Positions 52,382 to 61,569 of a DNA stretch of 64,000 nucleotides are shown piece after piece (the stretch's first letter is position 1; each line of letters begins with the position of its first letter). The notes under the pieces are model-generated. The model was not told the DNA's origin. It saw only the letters and a list, made by a program, of their open reading frames with translations, and ran no database searches. The stretch covers positions 9,796,001 to 9,860,000 of the forward strand of contig NZ_JADBGF010000001.1 of NCBI RefSeq assembly GCF_014873495.1, written 5' to 3'. The DNA is from Streptomyces stelliscabiei (GTDB taxonomy: Bacteria > Actinomycetota > Actinomycetes > Streptomycetales > Streptomycetaceae). The translations under genes and the position numbers were made by a program.

Positions 52382-53184
52382 GCATCAGAGCCGCCCTGCG
52401 CAGCACCCCCGCCCTGCTCCTCATCGGCCTCGCCCTCGTCGGCCCCTGGCTCGCCCCGAACGCCGTGGACGCACCCGTGACCGCCCCCTACGCCACCCCC
52501 GACGCCGCGGCCTTCCTCGGCGGCGACCAGCTCGGCCGTGACGTCCTCAGCCGTCTGCTGGCCGGCGGCCGCGACCTCGTGCTCTCCTCCCTGCTCGTCG
52601 CCCTCCTCGTCACCGGCACGGCCGCGGTACTCGGCGCGATCGGAGCCGTACGCCCCCTCGTCGGACGCCTCGTGGAACGCACCGCCGACGTCCTCATGCT
52701 GCTCCCGGCCGTGCTCGGCATCCTCCTCGTCACCCTGTCCTGGCCCGACGGCGGCCGCCTCGCCGTCATCGCGGCCTCCGTCGTCCTCGGCGTGCCCTAC
52801 GCCGTCCGGCTCGCGGCGAGCGCGGCGACCCCCATCGCCGAGGCCGGGTACGTCGAGGCGGCGGCCGCCGGCGGCGAACGCCTGTGGTACCTCGTCGTCC
52901 GCGAGATCCTGCCCAACCTGCGCGCCACCCTGCTGGCCCTGTTCGGCCTGCGCTTCGTCGCCGCCGTCTACCTCGTCGCCACCGCCGGCTTCCTCCAGGT
53001 CGGCCCCCAACCACCCGCCGCCGACTGGGCGTTGATGATCCGCGAGAACTCCTCCGGCCTCCTCCTCAACCCCTGGGCCGTCGTCGCCCCCAGCATCGCC
53101 ATCGGCCTGCTCGCCCTCAGCGTCAACCTCGCCGCCGCCACCCTCGCCCCCCAGACCGGCCGGAAGGCGGTGACCGTCCTGTGA
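52378..53184 (+). CDS. ABC transporter permease (DppC/NikC-like)
   Basis: A 268-residue membrane protein. The typical second-permease opening is GPWLAPNAVDAPV and FLGGDQLGRDVLSRLLAGGR; the EAA loop region is AEAGYVEAAAAGGERLWYLV; the last helix is VAPSIAIGLLALSVNLAAAT. It pairs with the preceding permease. GTG 52378 overlaps the upstream stop by four bases. Confidence 0.9.
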   Translation: MSIRAALRSTPALLLIGLALVGPWLAPNAVDAPVTAPYATPDAAAFLGGDQLGRDVLSRLLAGGRDLVLSSLLVALLVTGTAAVLGAIGAVRPLVGRLVERTADVLMLLPAVLGILLVTLSWPDGGRLAVIAASVVLGVPYAVRLAASAATPIAEAGYVEAAAAGGERLWYLVVREILPNLRATLLALFGLRFVAAVYLVATAGFLQVGPQPPAADWALMIRENSSGLLLNPWAVVAPSIAIGLLALSVNLAAATLAPQTGRKAVTVL

Positions 53185-54743
53185 GCCACACCCGCGACCG
53201 GTACGCGCACACGGAGACCCCGCCGGGCGACGACTCCCCGGCGGTCAAGGTCACCGACCTCACCGTGGCCGCACCCGACGGCCGGCATCTGCTGCGCGAC
53301 GCCTCCCTGACCGTCCACCCCGGCCGCCTCGTCGCCCTCACCGGCCCCTCCGGCGCCGGCAAGACCACCCTGCTGCGCGCCCTCACCGGCCTCCTCCCGC
53401 CGGGCACCACCCGCACCGGCGGCCGGGTCGACGTCCTCGGCCACGACGTCTTCGCCCTCACCGACCGGGAACTGCGCACCCTGCGCGGCACCCGCCTCGC
53501 CTACGTCGGCCAGGACCCCGGCTCCGGGCTCAACCCCCGGATGCGGGTACGCACCCTGGTCCGCGAACTCGCCGCCGACCGCGGCCCCGAGGCGGTCACC
53601 GCGCTCCTCGCCGAGGTCCGCCTCCCGGACGACGGCCGCCTGACCAGCCGCCGCCCCGGCACCCTCTCCGGCGGACAACAGCGCCGCGTCGCCCTCGCCC
53701 GCGCCCTGGCCCGCCGCCCCGACGTCCTCCTCCTGGACGAGCCGACCGCCGGCCTGCACCCCGAACTGCGCGACGAGATAGCCGAGTTGCTGCGTCATCT
53801 CGCCCGCGAACACCATCTCGCCATCGCTCTGTCCTGCCACGACCCGGCCGTGGTCGAGCGCTTCGCGGACGACGTCGTGGAACTCGGCCCGCGCCCGGCC
53901 CCGCGCTTGCCGATGCCCGTCCCCGCCCCCGCGACCCGTACCGCCGCCCTCGCGACCCGTACCGCTCCCGCGGCCCCCGCGAGCCAACCTGCTCTCGACG
54001 TACGGAACCTGCACGTGGCGTTCGGCGGAACGCCCGCGCTCACCGGTGTCGACCTCACCGTCGCCTCCGGCGCCGCGGTGGGCATCGTGGGCGTCTCCGG
54101 CTCGGGCAAGACCACGCTGGTCCGTACCGTCGTGGGACTCCAGCGCGGCACGGCCGGCACGATCCACCTGGCCGGCACCCCCCTGAGCACGGGCCTGCGC
54201 GGCCGTACCCGCGAACAGCGGCGCCAACTGCAGCTCGTCACACAGAACCCGCTCGGCGCGCTCAACCCCAGCCGCTCCGTCGCCGACACCGTGGGGCGCC
54301 CGTTGCGCCTGCACCGCCGCTGCCCCTCGGCGGGGATCGACGAGCGAGTGACGCACCTCCTGAAACAGGTCGGCCTGTCGGCCGCCTTCGCCGGCCGCTA
54401 CCCCCACGAGCTGTCCGGCGGACAGCGGCAGCGGGTCGCCATCGCCCGGGCCCTGGCCGCCGAGCCCGAGGTCCTGATCTGCGACGAGGTCACCTCCGCG
54501 CTCGACGCCGACACGGGCCGCGCCATCATGGACCTGCTGGCCGACCTCCGCGAACGCAGCGGCACCACCCTCGTCCTCATCAGCCACGACCTGCCGCTCA
54601 TCGCCGACCGCACGAGCACGGTCACCGTGCTGGAGGCCGGCCGCGTCGTGGAATCCGGCCCCACCGCCGAGGTCTTCACCATGCCCCGACACGCCGCGAC
54701 GAAAGCCCTGTTGGGAGCGGCCGTACCCGCGACGGGACCCTGA
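53181..54743 (+). CDS. ABC transporter ATPase, fused DppD-DppF type
   Basis: A 520-residue protein with two complete ABC domains. The first has Walker A GPSGAGKTTL, signature LSGGQQRRVALARALA and Walker B VLLLDEPTAGLHPE. The second has GVSGSGKTTL, LSGGQRQRVAIARALAAEPE and VLICDEVTSALD. An Ala/Pro linker (about 245-275) joins them. It energises the importer as a single polypeptide. GTG 53181 overlaps the permease stop by four bases; it closes the operon. Confidence 0.92.
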   Translation: MSHTRDRYAHTETPPGDDSPAVKVTDLTVAAPDGRHLLRDASLTVHPGRLVALTGPSGAGKTTLLRALTGLLPPGTTRTGGRVDVLGHDVFALTDRELRTLRGTRLAYVGQDPGSGLNPRMRVRTLVRELAADRGPEAVTALLAEVRLPDDGRLTSRRPGTLSGGQQRRVALARALARRPDVLLLDEPTAGLHPELRDEIAELLRHLAREHHLAIALSCHDPAVVERFADDVVELGPRPAPRLPMPVPAPATRTAALATRTAPAAPASQPALDVRNLHVAFGGTPALTGVDLTVASGAAVGIVGVSGSGKTTLVRTVVGLQRGTAGTIHLAGTPLSTGLRGRTREQRRQLQLVTQNPLGALNPSRSVADTVGRPLRLHRRCPSAGIDERVTHLLKQVGLSAAFAGRYPHELSGGQRQRVAIARALAAEPEVLICDEVTSALDADTGRAIMDLLADLRERSGTTLVLISHDLPLIADRTSTVTVLEAGRVVESGPTAEVFTMPRHAATKALLGAAVPATGP

Positions 54744-54876
54744 TTCCGCTTCGCCGTGACGCGCGCGGGAGAGATCCCCCGATTTTTCCTCTGCCGGGCG
54801 TGCAACCATCCCGCCCGTCCAGCTGTCTCATCCGGCACCAGGAGCTACACGGCAAAACGTGATCAAGGGGCACATC

Positions 54877-55452
54877 ATGCGACGTATCGGAGCGGCAGTG
54901 GCCGTACTCGTGCTCGCGGGCACCACGCTGGGGACGGCGGCCGGCACCGCGGGTGCCGAGACGAGGACAGAGGGCACGCGCGCGGTGGCGGCCTGCCCGA
55001 CGGGCTGGGGCAGCGGCGCCAAGGGCGGCCCCGCGGTGGGCGCGGATCACCTGCGCGACATCAGGACCGGACGGCACGCGTGCTACGACCGCATGGTGTT
55101 CGACGTGCCCGGCGGCGGCAAGGTCACCTACCACGTCGCCTACGTGGACCGGCTGTACGCGGACCCGTCGGGCCAGTACATACCGGTCAGTGGCGGGGCG
55201 ATCCTCGACATCCGCGTCGGCGCGTGGAGCTGGGACCTGGAGGCCGGCGTGCCGACCTACCCGGGCGTGGTGGGCAAGCGCCTGCCCGGCGTGAACGTCA
55301 GCGGCTACAGCACCTTCCGGGACACCCGCTTCGGCGGCACCTTCGAGGGGCAGACCCAGGTCGGCCTCGGCGTCCGTGCCCGACTGCCGTTCCGTGTGCT
55401 CCAGTTGGACGACCGGATCGTGGTCGACGTCGCCCACAAGTGGACGAGCTAG
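54877..55452 (+). CDS. secreted AMIN-like domain protein
   Basis: A 191-residue exported protein with signal peptide MRRIGAAVAVLVLAGTTLGT and probable cleavage at AGA-E. The mature part has the pattern of actinobacterial AMIN-like proteins: DIRTGRHACYDRMVFDVPGG, YHVAYVDRLYADPSGQYIPV and FRVLQLDDRIVVDVAHKW. AMIN domains localise proteins to the cell envelope; the role of this stand-alone form is unknown. ATG 54877 has AAGGGG six bases before it; a GTG at 54859 is the alternative. Confidence 0.8.
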   Translation: MRRIGAAVAVLVLAGTTLGTAAGTAGAETRTEGTRAVAACPTGWGSGAKGGPAVGADHLRDIRTGRHACYDRMVFDVPGGGKVTYHVAYVDRLYADPSGQYIPVSGGAILDIRVGAWSWDLEAGVPTYPGVVGKRLPGVNVSGYSTFRDTRFGGTFEGQTQVGLGVRARLPFRVLQLDDRIVVDVAHKWTS

Positions 55453-55557
55453 TACGACGCTCCGGACCTCCACGAGGTCACCGTCGGCAGGCCGGGGCGG
55501 CACCGGGTGCGGCCGGTCGGCGGAGCGTGATCCCCGGCGTGTGGTGAAGTGGGGATC

Positions 55558-56286
55558 ATGACGAGAACCGACGCGATCGTGGTGCCGGAGCTGTACGTCG
55601 GTTACCCGGGGGTGGCCTTCGGCGGCTACGTCGCCGGTGTGCTGGCGGACAGGCTGGGGACGCGGACGGCACGGGTGGACTTCCGTGGGCCGGTGCCGGT
55701 CGGCGCGCCCCAGGCGATCGCGGAATCGGCGGAGGGAGGCGTTCGGCTGGGTGAGGCCGAGCGGCCCCTCGCCGCGGCTCGCCCCGCGGAGTTGTCGCTC
55801 GACGTGCCGGCCGCCCCCTCCTGGCAGGAGGCGGCCGCCTCGTCCGAGAGGTACCGGGCCGAGCCACCGCCGGGGGTGGTCGACTGCTTCGGCTGCGGCC
55901 TGCGGGCACCCGACCGCGGCCTGCGCGTGCACTGCGCGCCGGTGCCCGGCCGGGACCTCGTGGCCTCCGCCTTCATTCCGTCCCGGACCTTCGCCGAACC
56001 GGACGGTCTTCTCCCGTCCCGACTGGTCTGGGGCGTCCTGGACTGCCCGGGGAACTGGGCGGGGCGCTTCCTCGGCACCCAGCGTCCCGGCGCGGTCACC
56101 GCGGCCCTGACGGGGTCGCTTCTGCGGCCGGTCGCCGCGGGTGAGCGGCACGTCGTGTACGCCTGGCTGCTGTCGGAGTCCGGCCGCAAACACACGATGG
56201 GTGTCGCGCTCGCCACCGCCGACGGTGAACTGTGCGCCGTCTCCGAGTCGTTGTGGATCGATCCCCGGCCCGTCCCTGATTCCTGA
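55558..56286 (+). CDS. hotdog-fold-like (thioesterase-related) protein
   Basis: A 242-residue soluble protein: N-terminal ELYVGYPGVAFGGYVAGVLA with VDFRGPVPVG, and a second half starting VVDCFGCGLRAPDRGLRVHC and ending TMGVALATADGELCAVSESL. This resembles a double-hotdog arrangement as in acyl-CoA thioesterase relatives. The substrate is unknown. It starts at ATG 55558 behind GTGGGG. Confidence 0.6.
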   Translation: MTRTDAIVVPELYVGYPGVAFGGYVAGVLADRLGTRTARVDFRGPVPVGAPQAIAESAEGGVRLGEAERPLAAARPAELSLDVPAAPSWQEAAASSERYRAEPPPGVVDCFGCGLRAPDRGLRVHCAPVPGRDLVASAFIPSRTFAEPDGLLPSRLVWGVLDCPGNWAGRFLGTQRPGAVTAALTGSLLRPVAAGERHVVYAWLLSESGRKHTMGVALATADGELCAVSESLWIDPRPVPDS

Positions 56287-56313
56287 AGCCGACCGCGCCC
56301 CCTCCAGCCCCGC

Positions 56314-56407
56314 GCGGGCGGCACGAGGCTCACCGCCCCCTGCGGGCGGCACGAGACTCACCGCTCCCTGCGGGCGTCACGAGACTCACCGCTCCCTGCG
56401 GGCGTCA
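56314..56407. repeat. 28-bp tandem repeat, about 3.4 copies
   Basis: Units begin at 56314, 56342, 56370 and 56398 (GCGGGCGGCACGAGGCTCAC-like, few substitutions). The last, partial unit runs into the 3' end of the GyrI-like gene and includes its stop codon, so the repeat seems to have grown from the gene end. Confidence 0.85.
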
Positions 56408-57037
56408 CGAGGCGTCGCGCAGTCGCTCCACGGGTTGCCGCAGGACGGTCCGCAGCTTGGCCGGGTCGGTCCTGCGGGGGTCGCTGAGATAGATCTCGTG
56501 GTGCAGCCCCGCCTCCCGCAGGCCGTTGGCGGGGAGGTAGTCGTGGTGCAGCCTGGTCAGGACAGGTGTCTCGTCGTCGTAGGACCCGAGGTGCAGGACC
56601 TGGGCGCTGGTCCCCTCGTGGAGCGTCTCCGGCCGGACCTCCCCGATCACGGGATTGCCCTTCTTCACCAGGGCGGTCCGCCGGGCGTCCTCGATCACGG
56701 GGTCGGTGATCCAGTCGGGGACGTTGATGAGCAGTCTCCACCGCCAGTTGTCCTTGCGCCTGGCCAGGAAGTCGGTCATGTCGTCCGCCCACCACAGCCC
56801 TTCGAGCGGGCCCACGACGAAGTCCCGGCCCAGCTCCCGCTTGCTCGTGAACTTGACGGTGTAGGCGACCGCGTAGAGCGCCTCGACCGTGTGGCGGTAC
56901 GCGGCGGCGGTGTTCGGGTCGCCGTGCCCGTCGACGGCGAGGAAACGCAGTTCGGGGATGTCGACCAGCTCCCAGTCGGAATTCCTGGGTGCATAGCACC
57001 GCTTGAGCTCACGCTTGACGTCGTACTTGGCCGTCAT
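56405..57037 (-). CDS. GyrI-like small-molecule-binding domain protein
   Basis: A 210-residue protein: ELVDIPELRFLAVDGHGDPN at the start, FVVGPLEGLWWADDMTDF in the middle and SAQVLHLGSYDDETPVLTRL near the end. These fit the GyrI/BmrR-effector SHV2 fold of the GyrI-like family. Such domains bind or hydrolyse small, often cationic or electrophilic, compounds. No DNA-binding domain is attached. ATG 57037 was chosen; the frame is open a little further. Confidence 0.8.
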   Translation of the reverse strand: MTAKYDVKRELKRCYAPRNSDWELVDIPELRFLAVDGHGDPNTAAAYRHTVEALYAVAYTVKFTSKRELGRDFVVGPLEGLWWADDMTDFLARRKDNWRWRLLINVPDWITDPVIEDARRTALVKKGNPVIGEVRPETLHEGTSAQVLHLGSYDDETPVLTRLHHDYLPANGLREAGLHHEIYLSDPRRTDPAKLRTVLRQPVERLRDAS

Positions 57038-57162
57038 GCCCCGCCCCTCTCCGCCGTCCCCCGATTCGCTCTCGCCACAGCGCAACCTAACTTCTCACCC
57101 GTGCGTAGTACCGGAGAACACGTTGGTGTGCAGAGGTGTGCGGATGAGGCGGGGGAACACGA

Positions 57163-60100
57163 GTGGGATCCACAGCACGCGCGAGAACGGCGGTACTGGC
57201 CGCCGTGATGGCCGGGGCGTTGGTCACGGGGGCGGTGTCCGTCGGCGGACAACAGGCGCGAGCCGACGGCCCGGCCGTGTTCGACGGGGTGAAGAACCCG
57301 GACGGGAAGAACCCGGACGGGAAGGACTCGGACGACGGGAAGGACTCGGACGACGGGAAGGGCTCGGACGACGGGAAGGGCTCGGACGAGGGGAAGGGCT
57401 CGGACGAGGGGAAGCAGCCGGCCACCGTCACACTGATCACCGGCGACCGTGTGGTCGTCGACTCCGGCGGTGAGGTGCTTCGGCTGGTGCGCGGCAACGG
57501 CCGTCAGGGGATGGGCTTCTCGGTGCGGCGTGAGGCGGGACGCACCTACGTCGTCCCGCAGGACGCCCTGCGCCTGGTCGCCGACGGCGTGCTCGACCGG
57601 CGCCTCTTCGACGTCGAGCGGCTCGTCCGGGACGGGTACGACGACGGGCACCGCACCACGCTGCCGCTGATCGTCGGATACCGGCAGGACGGCCCCGGAG
57701 CGCAGGCCCTCACCGCCGCCCGCGACCCGTTCGCGGGGGTCGCCGTCCGCCATCGCCGGGCACTGCCGGCGGTCGACGGCGAGGCCTTCGAGGCACCCAA
57801 ATCCGGCACCCCGGCCCTGTGGGCGGCTGTCACCGGCCGCTCTCCGGCCCGTACGGCAGGCGGTACGGCCGCCCCCTCGCGGCCCGTCGCCCATGTCTGG
57901 CTGGACGCGAAGGTCCGGGGGGCGCTGGCCGAGAGCGTGCCGCAGATCGGTGCGCCCGCCATGTGGAAGGCGGGCTACACCGGCAAGGGCGTCAAGGTCG
58001 CGGTCCTGGACTCGGGCGTGGACCAGACCCACCCGGACCTCAAGGGCCTGGAGATCGCGCAGAAGAACTTCAGCGACTCTCCCGACGTCAAGGACCGCGT
58101 CGGTCACGGCACACACGTGGCCTCCACCATCGCCGGCAGCGGCACGAAGTCCGGCGGCCGCCACAAGGGCGTGGCACCCGACGTGAAGCTGCTGGACGTC
58201 AAGGTCCTGGCCGACGACAACCGCGGAGACATCTCGAAGATCGTCGCCGGTATGCAGTGGGCGGTCGACCAGGGCGCGCGGATCGTCAACATGAGTCTGG
58301 GCTCACCCGACACCCCGGGGGTCGATCCGATGGAGGCGGCCATCGCCCGGCTCTCCGACAAGGCCCTCTTCGTGGTGGCCGCCGGCAACGCGGGCGACGG
58401 CCCCGGCACGATCTGGTCACCCGGCAGTGCCCCCGCCGCGCTCACGGTCGGTGCCGTGGACAAGCAGGACCGGATCGCCGACTTCTCCAGCCGGGGCCCG
58501 AACCTCGACGGTACGGCCAAGCCGGACCTCACCGGCCCCGGTGTGGACATCACCGCCGCCCAGAGCACCCAGGGCTCGCCGCCCGCGGGCGAGGACTACG
58601 CGACGCACTCGGGTACGTCGATGGCCGCCCCGCACGTCGCGGGCGCCGCCGCTCTCGTGCTCCAGCTGCACCCGGACTGGAGCGGAGCCCGGCTGAAGTC
58701 GCTCCTGACCGGCTCGGCCGAGCCCAACCCGCTGCTGAGCGCCCATCAGCAGGGCGCCGGCCGGGTGGACCTGGAGCGTGCCGCCACGGCCCTGGTCGTC
58801 TCCGAACCGGGCTCGCTGAACTTCGGCACGCAGGCCTGGCCGCACACCGACGACAAGCCGGCCTCCCAGACCGTCACGTACCGCAACGTCGGCCCCCGGC
58901 CCGTCACCGTGCACCTGAGTGTCTCCGGGACCGGTCCCTCGGGCGGCCCCGTCCCGGCCGGCATGTTCACCGTCAAGGACACCCAGCTCACCGTTCCGGC
59001 CGGAGGCACCGCGAAGACCACCGTCACCGCCGACACACGCAAGGGCACCGTCGACGGCGTCTTCGGCGGCACGGTACTGGCGAAGGGAGACGGCCAGGAG
59101 GTGCGCACCGGCCTGGTGGCCGAGCGGGAGGCGGAGTCGTACGACGTCACGGTGCGGCACATCGACGCCGACGGCGCCGTGCCGCCCTCCTACGCGACGA
59201 CGATCAGCCGCAGGGACGGGGACGGCCAGTACGTGGAACTCCCGTACCGCGCGAACGGCACGGTGGTCCAGCGTCTGCGCAAGGGATCCTACCACCTGCA
59301 GAGCCTGGTCTTCGCCGAGGACGGCGAACTCGGCTTCTTCGTCCAGCCCGTGCTGAAGGTGAACGGCGATGTCACGGTCACCCTCGACTCCCGCAAGGCG
59401 AAGCCGTTCTCGGTGAAGGCCTCGGACCGGACCGCGAAGCCCGTCACCTCCGTCGTCGGCTACTACGACGAGGCCCTGGGTGTGGGCGACTCCTGGTCCA
59501 CCAGCGGGGCGCCGCCGGTCCGCACCGCCGGCCTCGGCCCGGCGTCCCCCACGCTGCGGGCCCAGTTCCACGGCGTGTGGAAGGCGCCCGGCGCGGCCGC
59601 CAAGAACGTCGACCACCGGCTCGCCTTCAACCGCGAGGGCAGCTTCTTCACCGGGCTGACCCGCACCCTCACCCGGGCCGACGTGACCGAGGTGAAGCTC
59701 GGCTTCGGGGCGTCCGTCACCGGGGCCGGGGGCCAGGTGCACCTCACACCGCTGGACGGAGGCGGCAACAGCATCGGCGGACAGGAGCCGCCGGTGCAGA
59801 AGCTGCCGCTGTCCACGACGCACTACCTCACCACGGCCGGTGTGCGCTGGTCCTGGAAGGCCACGCAGCTCGACGCCCGCGGCGAGCCCCGCATGTTCTA
59901 CGCGAAGGACTCGGTGACCTACAGGCCGGGCTCCCGTCACACCCTGAGGTTCAACACCGGTGTGGTGGGCCCCGATCTCGCGGCGGGCAGCCCGCAGGAG
60001 CAGGGCGCCGAGCGGACCGGTGACCGTATCGACGCCAGGGTCCCGCTGTTCCACGACGGCAGCGGCAACCCCGGGTTCTCGATCGTCACCGGTGGCTTCG

Positions 60101-60624
60101 CCCGGCTGGAATCCGGCGGGCGGGTACGGGGCGAGGGCCCGGCCACGGACTGGCTGAGCGCCGAAGTCCCCGACGCCTCGGCCGCGTACCGCCTGACGGT
60201 CGAGGCGAGCCGCTCGGCCGCGGACACCTCCACCAGCACGAAGGTGTCCGGGGTGTGGACCTTCACCTCGGCCCGGCCGGCCTCGGACCGCTCGGTCGCG
60301 TTGCCGCTGTCGACGGTGCGGCTCACGCCGAAGCTGAGCCTGAAGGGCACGGCGCCGGCGGGCGGCACGCTCACGGTGCCCCTCAAGCTGAGCGGCGCGG
60401 CCGCGAAGGCCGGGCAGGTCGCGGCGCTCGCCGTCAACGTCTCCTACGACGGCGGCCGGACCTGGAAGCCGCTGACCGTGAAGACCGACGCCAAGGGGGC
60501 ACGCTCGGTGAGCGTGAAGCACCCGACGACCGCCAAGGCCGTCTCCTTCCGAATCGACCTGAAGGACAAGGGCGGCAACACCGTGCGCGAGACGATCACG
60601 AACGCCTACCGGCTCGCCCCGTGA
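57163..60624 (+). CDS. secreted S8 (subtilisin-like) serine protease, multidomain
   Basis: An 1153-residue exported protease. A signal peptide (about 1-34) is followed by a low-complexity acidic/Lys segment of six-residue GKDSDD-like repeats (about 44-84), absent from most relatives, and a propeptide. The peptidase domain has Asp283 (VLDSGVD), His315 (GHGTHVAST), Asn409 (AAGNAGDG) and Ser486 (GTSMAAPH). The C-terminal 600 residues are beta-rich. It should degrade or process proteins outside the cell. Start is GTG 57163. A strong hairpin follows the gene. Confidence 0.92.
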   Translation: MGSTARARTAVLAAVMAGALVTGAVSVGGQQARADGPAVFDGVKNPDGKNPDGKDSDDGKDSDDGKGSDDGKGSDEGKGSDEGKQPATVTLITGDRVVVDSGGEVLRLVRGNGRQGMGFSVRREAGRTYVVPQDALRLVADGVLDRRLFDVERLVRDGYDDGHRTTLPLIVGYRQDGPGAQALTAARDPFAGVAVRHRRALPAVDGEAFEAPKSGTPALWAAVTGRSPARTAGGTAAPSRPVAHVWLDAKVRGALAESVPQIGAPAMWKAGYTGKGVKVAVLDSGVDQTHPDLKGLEIAQKNFSDSPDVKDRVGHGTHVASTIAGSGTKSGGRHKGVAPDVKLLDVKVLADDNRGDISKIVAGMQWAVDQGARIVNMSLGSPDTPGVDPMEAAIARLSDKALFVVAAGNAGDGPGTIWSPGSAPAALTVGAVDKQDRIADFSSRGPNLDGTAKPDLTGPGVDITAAQSTQGSPPAGEDYATHSGTSMAAPHVAGAAALVLQLHPDWSGARLKSLLTGSAEPNPLLSAHQQGAGRVDLERAATALVVSEPGSLNFGTQAWPHTDDKPASQTVTYRNVGPRPVTVHLSVSGTGPSGGPVPAGMFTVKDTQLTVPAGGTAKTTVTADTRKGTVDGVFGGTVLAKGDGQEVRTGLVAEREAESYDVTVRHIDADGAVPPSYATTISRRDGDGQYVELPYRANGTVVQRLRKGSYHLQSLVFAEDGELGFFVQPVLKVNGDVTVTLDSRKAKPFSVKASDRTAKPVTSVVGYYDEALGVGDSWSTSGAPPVRTAGLGPASPTLRAQFHGVWKAPGAAAKNVDHRLAFNREGSFFTGLTRTLTRADVTEVKLGFGASVTGAGGQVHLTPLDGGGNSIGGQEPPVQKLPLSTTHYLTTAGVRWSWKATQLDARGEPRMFYAKDSVTYRPGSRHTLRFNTGVVGPDLAAGSPQEQGAERTGDRIDARVPLFHDGSGNPGFSIVTGGFARLESGGRVRGEGPATDWLSAEVPDASAAYRLTVEASRSAADTSTSTKVSGVWTFTSARPASDRSVALPLSTVRLTPKLSLKGTAPAGGTLTVPLKLSGAAAKAGQVAALAVNVSYDGGRTWKPLTVKTDAKGARSVSVKHPTTAKAVSFRIDLKDKGGNTVRETITNAYRLAP

Positions 60625-60631
60625 ACTGACC

Positions 60632-61057
60632 TCACGCCGGTGACCCGTACCCGGCACCGGTGAATCCTCCGGCCCGGCCCCCGCACCTGGGGGAACCGGG
60701 CCGGAGCTGTGTTCGCCACTCCCCGAACGCCCCCACGGCCCGGTCGAGCAGTGCGGCCAGGGCCCCCGGCCGGGTGTCCGTGGGAAGGCAAGGGACAGTC
60801 TCCAGCCGAGGGGCGACCTCGGACACCCACCAGCTCCGCCCGGCCAGCTGCTTCTCGTGGTGCCGGGCCCGAAGTGACGGGGTTTCCCGGAGCATGCGGA
60901 GATAGCTGAGCACCTGCTCGGACGCCTCCTCGTTCATCCGCGTAGGAACGTCGAACGCCCTGCGCAGGGCTTCCCACGGCCGCTCGTCGTCCGGGCGGGC
61001 GGCGAGCGCCTGCGCGATCCGGCGGCCCGATTCCTGCAGGCCGCCCAGGACGTCACC
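60632..61057 (-). pseudogene. C-terminal remnant of a TetR-family regulator
   Basis: The frame from about 61057 down reads GDVLGGLQESGRRIAQALAA, SYLRMLRETPSLRARHHEKQ and LAALLDRAVGAFGEWRTQ, the helical ligand-binding half of TetR/AcrR regulators. The N-terminal helix-turn-helix is missing, no start codon is suitably placed, and the frame runs past the expected end into the hairpin. Confidence 0.6.
60667..60706. terminator. hairpin terminator of the S8 protease gene
   Basis: CTCCGGCCCGG (60667-60677) pairs perfectly with CCGGGCCGGAG (60696-60706); the inner CCCCC and GGGGG extend the stem past an AA bulge. It is 43 bp after the protease stop. Confidence 0.8.
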
Positions 61058-61077
61058 GGGCGGTGGCCTGCGTGCCG

Positions 61078-61569
61078 TCAGACGGCGTCGCCCTGGGCCT
61101 CGGCCGTGACGTCGGCCCACTCCTCCCACGGGAGGTTCTTGTGTCGCCGGAGCTCGCCGATCCGCTCCACCGGGAGGTCGCGCCAATGATCGGCGAGAGC
61201 ACGGGCCTCGACAGGGGTGAATGCGAGCGCGGCGATCGTGTCGGCTGGCAAGGTCTCGGGGTTCCAGTCTTGGTGCTCGTGATCGGGACCGAGCTGGTCG
61301 ATCACCCACATCCGAAGCATGAAGTCATGATGCGTCTTTCGTGCCCGATCCCATGGACTGTCCCCAGGCAGACGCTGGTTGGCCCGCAGGGAAAGCTCCG
61401 CCCACTGGCGGCGGGCTGCGCGGGGCGCGTCGGCGTCGTAGGCATGACCCTGCGCGACGACACGTACCGATTCGAGCTGCGGGCCATGGGTGGCATCGGC
61501 GAATGACCGAAGACGCTGGATCGTCCAGGTGCTGAGGTCACGGCTGGGGCTGTCGTCATCGGCGTTCAA
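61078..61569 (-). CDS. hypothetical protein
   Basis: A protein of about 163 residues, helical and Trp/His/Arg-rich (STWTIQRLRSFADATHGPQL, FMLRMWVIDQLGPDHEHQDW, EARALADHWRDLPVERIGEL). It has no signal or membrane segment. I do not recognise the family. The start is uncertain: TTG 61569 (GAGGG close by) is used, and an ATG at 61637 is possible but adds Arg/His-rich sequence. Confidence 0.5.
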   Translation of the reverse strand: MNADDDSPSRDLSTWTIQRLRSFADATHGPQLESVRVVAQGHAYDADAPRAARRQWAELSLRANQRLPGDSPWDRARKTHHDFMLRMWVIDQLGPDHEHQDWNPETLPADTIAALAFTPVEARALADHWRDLPVERIGELRRHKNLPWEEWADVTAEAQGDAV

